Part shown: positions 31,721 through 36,676 of the stretch, piece after piece
Layout of the letters: every line of letters starts with the position of its first letter
Position numbering within the stretch: position 1 is the first letter of the stretch
From: Candidatus Sericytochromatia bacterium
GTDB lineage: Bacteria; Cyanobacteriota; Sericytochromatia; UBA7694
Length of the DNA stretch: 36,676 nt
Assembly: GCA_018780035.1 (NCBI GenBank)
Contig: JADMKE010000038.1
Coordinates: forward strand, 1 to 36,676
Reading direction: 5' to 3'
The notes under the pieces: generated by a model
Seen by the model: the letters and a program-made list of their open reading frames with translations, nothing else
What the model was told of the DNA's origin: nothing
Databases searched by the model: none
Position numbers and translations under genes: made by a program

Positions 31721-33664
31721 TTACTTATAGCTTCGTTGTGAGGGTTTGACATTTTCAAATTCCAAGGGCTCTTTGTGCAAGACCGGCTGGGCAAAATTGC
31801 CCGTGTACTCCCAGGCCGCAGCATAGCTATAGGCCTCGTCATTGCGCTGGGCTTCACCTTCTTCGGTCTGGTATTCTTCGCGGAAATGGCCACCACAGGA
31901 CTCTTCGCGGTACAAAGCATCCAGGGCCATCAATTCACCCAATTCGAGGAAGTCAGCCACGCGGCTGGCAAACTCCAGGTTTTTGTTCCAGCCATCGGCG
32001 TCACCGGGAATGCGCACATTGTTCCAGAACTCTTCACGCAGCTTGGGAATTTCTTGCAAGACCTTTTTGAGGCCCTCTTCGGTGCGGGACATGCCGACAT
32101 AATCCCACATTTTCAAACCCAATTCGCGGTAGAGTTCCATTACGGTGCGGGTGCCTTTGATCGACAGCAATTTGTCGATCTGGCCCTGAATTTCGCCGCG
32201 CACCTGAGTAAAGGCTTCCCCTTTGGCGGCCTCGGCTTTGACCGGGGCTTTGCCTGCCAGGTAATCCCCAATGGTATAAGGCACAACAAAATAGCCATCA
32301 GCCAATCCCTGCATCAGGGCGCTGGCGCCGAGGCGGTTGGCGCCGTGGTCGGAGAAATTGGCTTCGCCCAGGGCAAAGAGCCCAGGAATGGTGGTCATGA
32401 GGTTGTAATCGACCCAGAGGCCGCCCATGGTGTAGTGCACAGCGGGGTAGATCCGCATCGGCACTTTGTAGGGGTTTTCGCCGGTGATGCGCTCATACAT
32501 CTCAAAGAGGTTGTTGTAGCGATCTTCGACAGTTTTGAGTCCCAAGCGCTGGATCGACTCAGCAAAGTCGAGGTAGACGGCCAAGCCCGACTCTCCGACA
32601 CCGCGGCCTTCGTCGCAGACGGCTTTGGCATTGCGGGAGGCCACGTCACGGGGCACCAGATTGCCAAAACTGGGGTATCTGCGTTCGAGATAATAATCGC
32701 GTTCGTCTTCGGGAATCTGCTCAGGCGGGCGTTTGTCTCCGGCTTTTTTGGGCACCCAGACCCGGCCATCGTTGCGCAGCGATTCACTCATCAGGGTCAA
32801 TTTGGACTGGTAATCGCCCGAAACGGGAATACAAGTCGGGTGAATTTGGGTAAAACAGGGATTGGCAAAATACGCACCGCGTTTGTGGCAGCGCCAAGCG
32901 GCTGTGGCATTGGAGTTCATGGCATTGGTGGAGAGGAAATAGACATTGCCATATCCCCCTGTGCAAAGCAGCACAGCGTCACCAGCATACGATTCCAGCT
33001 CGCCAGTCTTGAGGTTGCGCATCACCACACCTTGGGCCACGCCATCGACAACGACCAGATCCAACATTTCGCGGTAAGTGAAAAGCTGGACTTTGCCCGC
33101 ATCGACTTGGCGCATCATGGCACCATAGGCCCCGAGCAAAAGCTGTTGACCTGTTTGGCCTGCGGCGTAGAAGGTGCGAGAGACCTGCGCGCCCCCGAAA
33201 GAGCGGTTCGACAACATGCCACCATATTCACGGGCAAAGGGCACGCCCTGGGCCACACATTGGTCGATAATGCTCACACTGACCTGGGCCAGACGGTAGA
33301 CATTCGATTCACGGGCGCGGAAGTCGCCGCCTTTGACCGTGTCGTAAAACAGACGCCAAATGCTATCGCCGTCGTTTTGGTAGTTTTTGGCGGCATTGAT
33401 CCCACCCTGGGCCGCAATGCTGTGGGCCCGGCGGGGAGAGTCGGAGATACAAAAGGCTTTGACGTTATACCCCATCTCGGCCAGAGAGGCGGCAGCAGAA
33501 GCGCCGGCCAGACCTGTACCAATCACCAAAACGGTGTATTTGCGTTTATTGGCAGGGTTAACGACTTTGATCCCGGCTTTGTAATTGTCCCATTTTTCAG
33601 AGACGTGGCCTGCGGGAAGATGGGCCTGGAGGGGAGAGCCCTCTTGAATATTCAGTTTACTCAT
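31721..33664 (-). CDS. sdhA: Succinate dehydrogenase flavoprotein subunit
   Basis: A 647-residue catalytic subunit that oxidises succinate to fumarate. It has a dinucleotide-binding VLVIGTGLAGASAA motif, the covalent-FAD His segment RRAHSIAAQGGINAAKN and the active-site HPTCIPVSG region. The sequence is of the type found with single-chain b558 membrane subunits. The ATG at 33664 follows GGAGG by 11 bases; an upstream in-frame TTG overlaps that site and is rejected. Succinate made by the isocitrate lyase in this window is a substrate. Confidence 0.97.
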   Translation of the reverse strand: MSKLNIQEGSPLQAHLPAGHVSEKWDNYKAGIKVVNPANKRKYTVLVIGTGLAGASAAASLAEMGYNVKAFCISDSPRRAHSIAAQGGINAAKNYQNDGDSIWRLFYDTVKGGDFRARESNVYRLAQVSVSIIDQCVAQGVPFAREYGGMLSNRSFGGAQVSRTFYAAGQTGQQLLLGAYGAMMRQVDAGKVQLFTYREMLDLVVVDGVAQGVVMRNLKTGELESYAGDAVLLCTGGYGNVYFLSTNAMNSNATAAWRCHKRGAYFANPCFTQIHPTCIPVSGDYQSKLTLMSESLRNDGRVWVPKKAGDKRPPEQIPEDERDYYLERRYPSFGNLVPRDVASRNAKAVCDEGRGVGESGLAVYLDFAESIQRLGLKTVEDRYNNLFEMYERITGENPYKVPMRIYPAVHYTMGGLWVDYNLMTTIPGLFALGEANFSDHGANRLGASALMQGLADGYFVVPYTIGDYLAGKAPVKAEAAKGEAFTQVRGEIQGQIDKLLSIKGTRTVMELYRELGLKMWDYVGMSRTEEGLKKVLQEIPKLREEFWNNVRIPGDADGWNKNLEFASRVADFLELGELMALDALYREESCGGHFREEYQTEEGEAQRNDEAYSYAAAWEYTGNFAQPVLHKEPLEFENVKPSQRSYK

Positions 33665-33682
33665 GGCTGTATTGACCTCCAA

Positions 33683-34414
33683 TTATTTCACGGGAACCAT
33701 AAAATAGACCCAGCCAGGCAGAGCGATAAAGCCCACGGCCAGGAGCAGAGCCAGCAACACGCCCGCAGTATAAATCACGGGGGTGTAACGGGGGTGGTAA
33801 GCCCCCAATGACTGAAAGGCACTCCAGAATCCGTGGCTGACGTGCATGCCCAAAAGCAGCATGACGGCACTGTAAGCCAGGGCAATCCAGGGATTTTTGA
33901 AGGCCGCAACCACGGGCGTGTAGAGATTGATCACCTCTGCGCCATGAATGGTCACGTGTTCAGGGTTAAACCGGGTGGCGAAGCGAAACATCCAGACATG
34001 GGCCACAATAAAGATCAGCAGCACCAGACCTGTATAGATCATGCTCTGCGAGGCAATTGTTTTGCGGCTCGGTTTGCCCGCATTGCCTTTGACAGCATAA
34101 CGGGTTTTGCGTGCGGCCTTGTTTTGGGCCGTGACGCTGAAAGCGAAGATAATGTGAAAGACAAAGACGGCCATCAGGCCCAATTCGGCCAAGCGAATCA
34201 GAGGCCCCAGGCTTTCGAGTTTGAGCACATAGCTGTTAAAGGCCTCTGCGCCGAAGAAAAGGCTCAGATTGCCCGCCAGATGGAAGACAATAAAGCCCAC
34301 CAGGGCCAGGCCACTGAGGCCCATGATATATTTGCGACCAACGGTCGAGTCAAAGATCGAGAGGATGGCATCAATGACGTTGGGTTTGGCAGTTTGTTTT
34401 TCTGCGTTTTGCAT
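33683..34414 (-). CDS. sdhC: Succinate dehydrogenase cytochrome b558 subunit
   Basis: A 243-residue membrane anchor with about five helices (first at VGRKYIMGLSGLALVGFIVFHLAGNL), which matches the single-chain b558 family rather than the SdhC/SdhD pair. Histidines in the helices (FHLAGN, FHIIFAF, HVWMF, HVSHGFW) are candidate haem ligands. It anchors SdhAB and reduces quinone. The ATG at 34414 has CAGGAA 7 bases upstream and is preferred over an in-frame ATG 60 bases earlier. No SdhD gene is present, as expected for this class. Confidence 0.92.
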   Translation of the reverse strand: MQNAEKQTAKPNVIDAILSIFDSTVGRKYIMGLSGLALVGFIVFHLAGNLSLFFGAEAFNSYVLKLESLGPLIRLAELGLMAVFVFHIIFAFSVTAQNKAARKTRYAVKGNAGKPSRKTIASQSMIYTGLVLLIFIVAHVWMFRFATRFNPEHVTIHGAEVINLYTPVVAAFKNPWIALAYSAVMLLLGMHVSHGFWSAFQSLGAYHPRYTPVIYTAGVLLALLLAVGFIALPGWVYFMVPVK

Positions 34415-34620
34415 ACGGGTTCCTGCTCTTATTAATTCAGAAATTAATGCTTTTTGGCTTTTACACCATAGCACGAAGTCCCTGCGGCTGGTAACACAGC
34501 GCGTCTAATCAAAGTCTGACCTTTGCTCAGGCTTGCAGTCAAGCAAGCGGACTTGTTTTGGCATGTCTTCAGCGTACTGGCTTTGTTGCTGAGAAAACAT
34601 GATCGAGATCAAGTTCAGTT

Positions 34621-34626
34621 TATAAT
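34621..34626 (+). promoter_or_regulatory. Consensus -10 of the YkgJ-type gene, predicting a leaderless mRNA
   Basis: A perfect TATAAT is followed by exactly 6 bases and then ATG at 34633, with no ribosome site between. No convincing -35 lies 16-18 bases upstream. Confidence 0.6.
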
Positions 34627-34632
34627 TTGATT

Positions 34633-35217
34633 ATGCGAAGTTTTGAACTGTTTGAACCTTATACCCAATTGCTCAGCGATCTGGAAAAACTGACCCAGGC
34701 CCTGGGCCAAAAACACGTTGCGAATATCACCTGCCAGGCGGGCTGCAGCGGCTGCTGCCTGCCGGGCCTGAGTGTCTTTCCGGTCGAAGCAGCCAGCGTC
34801 TCTGCCGCCCTGGCTCACTTGGCCCAAGACAACCCCGCCCTGCGCGAGCGGGTGCGTGAGCAGTCTCAAGCCGCTTTGACGCAACCCGAATCCCAGGAAC
34901 ATTGCCCTTTATTGGTCGACGATCTCTGCAGCATCTACGCCGCTCGCCCCGTGATCTGCCACAGCCATGGCTATCCGATTCATTTTCAAGACCCCGAAGC
35001 CGACCCACAAGCAGACCCCGACGAAGGCGAGGTCTTTCTGGATGTCTGCCCGCTCAATTTCACGGCTGAAGGCGCGCTCGAAAGCCTGGATCTGCCGGAT
35101 ACCTTGCCGATTGATCGCCTGAATTTGCGCCTGGCCGCGATCAACCATGTCTATTGCCGGGACGTACTGCAAGCGGAGGCCGAGCGGGTGGATTTGGCCG
35201 AGTTGGGAGCGGAGTGA
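34633..35217 (+). CDS. YkgJ-family cysteine cluster protein
   Basis: A 194-residue cytoplasmic protein. It has the clustered cysteines of the YkgJ/UPF0153 family (CQAGCSGCC, Cys34-Cys42) and the companion segment CPLLVDDLCSIYAARPVICHSHGYP, then further cysteines (VCPLN, YCRD). The family is thought to bind a metal or an iron-sulfur cluster; its function is unknown. The ATG at 34633 is placed 6 bases after a consensus TATAAT, so an upstream TTG at 34627 is rejected. It lies divergent from sdhCAB. Confidence 0.85.
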   Translation: MRSFELFEPYTQLLSDLEKLTQALGQKHVANITCQAGCSGCCLPGLSVFPVEAASVSAALAHLAQDNPALRERVREQSQAALTQPESQEHCPLLVDDLCSIYAARPVICHSHGYPIHFQDPEADPQADPDEGEVFLDVCPLNFTAEGALESLDLPDTLPIDRLNLRLAAINHVYCRDVLQAEAERVDLAELGAE

Positions 35218-35342
35218 GTACTGAAATAATCCCGATTCTCTAAGGTCAGGCCAATTGGAGTACAGCTAACTGGCTATTGCCCCAAAGCGTCTGTAACCGC
35301 TTGATGCATGGTCACAATGCGGTCATCTGGTTTGTTTGAAAA

Positions 35343-36476
35343 TCAGGGCAGGAGCGTGCTTTTGCTGCGCTGGGCTGGGTCCACAGAGTTGCCCGCTGGA
35401 TCTATGACCGTGGCAGCCACCTCCACCGACACATTCTCACCACTCGTAAACCACTGAAAAGGCTGGCCCTGAGACCAGTTCTGCAAACTATTCGCCCCCA
35501 TCACACTGGGCAAACTATCCCCTGCATCCACTTGAATTTGGCTTTCTCCAGGCACCCAGCCAATGTACTGCCCGCCCTGATCGAGAAAGCGCAACTCCAA
35601 TTGCTTCTGATCTGCACTCAATCTCACTTGCCAGGGATTGGCACTGCTGCCCAAGACTGTGCTTCGCTCGGGTGCATTTAAAGCGCTTTGCAAAGCACTG
35701 GCCAGACCTGCCGCTGTGCTGCTTTCGGTTTCAAGATCTGGTATGAGCAGCGGTGCAGGCAGGCTGCCATCGCCTTTGACCAGACGATACCCCCATTGCC
35801 AAGTGCTGTTGTCTTGGGCATCAAATTGAATAGCGCTGGCCAAGGCCTGGGTCGATGCCCAGCGAAGCGCGGGAATTATGGATAAGGATGAAGCACTGCT
35901 GTTGACGGGCGCTTTGAGCAGCACCCGGCGGTACATCACGTCGCTGGTGTCGTACACTGCCCGGCCCCCCAAGGCCTGCCAACTGACGGGGGAAGCGTCT
36001 GGGGTGGGCCAGCGCAAGGAATAATTGGCGGCCACCGCGCGTTTGGGGGCCAGGGGATATTCTGCAGGCGCAAAGGGCTCTGCCACCAGATTCCTGCGCG
36101 CAGCCATGCCCCCTGCCACAGGAATATCCAAGGTGGGAATGAGCATTTGTTCGCTCCATTCCACGCTCAGGCCCTCAGGATGGGCGTTTAGGGCTGAAAG
36201 GGTGGCCAGGGTAGTGTCGGGAGAAATCGCGAAAAAAGAAAAATCTGACAAATAATCATTTTGGCCTGTTCGTTTGTGATTAAAAAACCTTCTTGGTCTC
36301 AGATTGCCTTTGCTATCGCTAAAAGATTTCCGAAAAGATATTCCATAACCTAAATTTGAATTTTCATTTTTATGATAAGAAGGGAAAAAATATCCTGGTT
36401 TAAACCGAATCAGAACCTCCGTTTGTTCAGCATTCCATTGAAAATCATGGGTTCTTTTATCCCATAAAATTTTCAT
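35343..36476 (-). CDS. Large hypothetical protein, 5' end unresolved
   Basis: A 377-residue product from the first ATG (36476). I do not recognise the family. It contains segments such as YSLRWPTPDASPVSWQALGG and ends with beta-rich sequence (SGENVSVEVAATVIDPAGNSVDP), suggesting a secreted or surface protein. The frame stays open upstream from 36476 to 36650 and reads like real protein (YTFEDAFYLFPRKIQLP...), but no ATG, GTG or TTG occurs there in frame. A different frame just upstream encodes a short hydrophobic stretch (LKITLILSCFWG) like a signal peptide. The true start may therefore be upstream, with a one-base shift near the GGGG at about 36635. The window ends at 36676. Confidence 0.6.
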   Translation of the reverse strand: MKILWDKRTHDFQWNAEQTEVLIRFKPGYFFPSYHKNENSNLGYGISFRKSFSDSKGNLRPRRFFNHKRTGQNDYLSDFSFFAISPDTTLATLSALNAHPEGLSVEWSEQMLIPTLDIPVAGGMAARRNLVAEPFAPAEYPLAPKRAVAANYSLRWPTPDASPVSWQALGGRAVYDTSDVMYRRVLLKAPVNSSASSLSIIPALRWASTQALASAIQFDAQDNSTWQWGYRLVKGDGSLPAPLLIPDLETESSTAAGLASALQSALNAPERSTVLGSSANPWQVRLSADQKQLELRFLDQGGQYIGWVPGESQIQVDAGDSLPSVMGANSLQNWSQGQPFQWFTSGENVSVEVAATVIDPAGNSVDPAQRSKSTLLP

Positions 36477-36676
36477 CTGAGATACGGGCGAACTATACCT
36501 TGGAAACGGAGAAGTGGATTCATAAATATCTGAAATCCAAGCTTGCGTTAAACTTTCTGGGATTGACTTATCTGCAGGTAATTGAATTTTTCGAGGGAAC
36601 AGATAAAAAGCATCCTCAAAGGTATACTGCTCCCCAGAAACAAGACAGAATCAGCGTGATTTTAAGTTCCTGATCT

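Noticed and set aside
31775..33811. A very long open frame on the + strand (over 670 codons) opposite sdhA
   Set aside because: It is the antisense shadow of a clear, full-length SdhA in GC-rich DNA. The translation is rich in His, Gly and Val with no recognisable domain and has no ribosome site.
35218..35342. Possible RNA gene or terminator between the YkgJ-type gene and the edge gene
   Set aside because: No stable hairpin with a T run and no recognisable RNA structure; the region seems to be plain spacer between convergent genes.

Overview
The window is a compact, gene-dense stretch of a bacterial chromosome. GC is high in most coding regions (about 57% in a line sampled from aceB). It encodes at least four lipoproteins, a respiratory complex II, a glyoxylate shunt, sugar and potassium transporters and the lower part of tryptophan/kynurenine catabolism. 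Together these suggest a free-living, respiring chemoheterotroph. I cannot assign a taxon from the sequence. The protein style (single-chain b558-type SdhC, many TPR and lipoprotein genes) is only loosely reminiscent of uncultured non-photosynthetic lineages near the Cyanobacteria, and I hold that guess with low confidence. I see no rRNA, tRNA, CRISPR array, prophage or intact insertion sequence.

Left part (1-10.9 kb). A large lipoprotein carries the HExxHxxxxxxDE signature of the CLCA metalloprotease family. Next to it is a three-gene overlapping operon: a RidA-type 2-aminomuconate deaminase, 3-hydroxyanthranilate 3,4-dioxygenase and ACMS decarboxylase. A short divergent promoter region separates this operon from a small lipoprotein. 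A GT41 (OGT/SPINDLY-like) TPR glycosyltransferase is coupled to an MFS transporter. Divergent from them lies aceBA (malate synthase, isocitrate lyase), closed by a clear intrinsic terminator.

Accessory islet (11-15.7 kb). A gluzincin-like metalloprotease lipoprotein gene has an AT-rich core and a -1 frameshift at an A8 run. It is followed by a HigBA toxin-antitoxin pair bracketed by 59-bp imperfect direct repeats, which read as the tail of an Rpn-like gene. An AbiEi/AbiEii type IV toxin-antitoxin pair comes next. This is the most mobile-looking part of the window.

Middle part (15.7-24.9 kb). A phosphotransferase of the APH fold and a VOC protein lead into a compact + strand run: ABC exporter ATPase and permease, an RlmI-like methyltransferase, a zinc-ribbon protein, an unusual orphan E1-beta-like protein, an enoyl-CoA hydratase and an EntS-like MFS exporter. 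The run ends with a protein joining a possible ferredoxin-like domain to LEA/apolipoprotein-like 11-residue repeats.

Right part (24.9-36.7 kb). Here lie two sugar-type ABC permeases, two paralogous membrane proteins flanking a Kazal-domain lipoprotein, a Kup potassium transporter, the sdhCAB operon sharing a bidirectional terminator with kup, a YkgJ-type cysteine-cluster protein and a large uncharacterised protein at the edge.

A recurrent feature is a -10 hexamer ending only 6-7 bases before the start codon (GT41 gene, higB, the ABC ATPase, the YkgJ gene and a 10-codon mini-ORF). This predicts leaderless transcripts.
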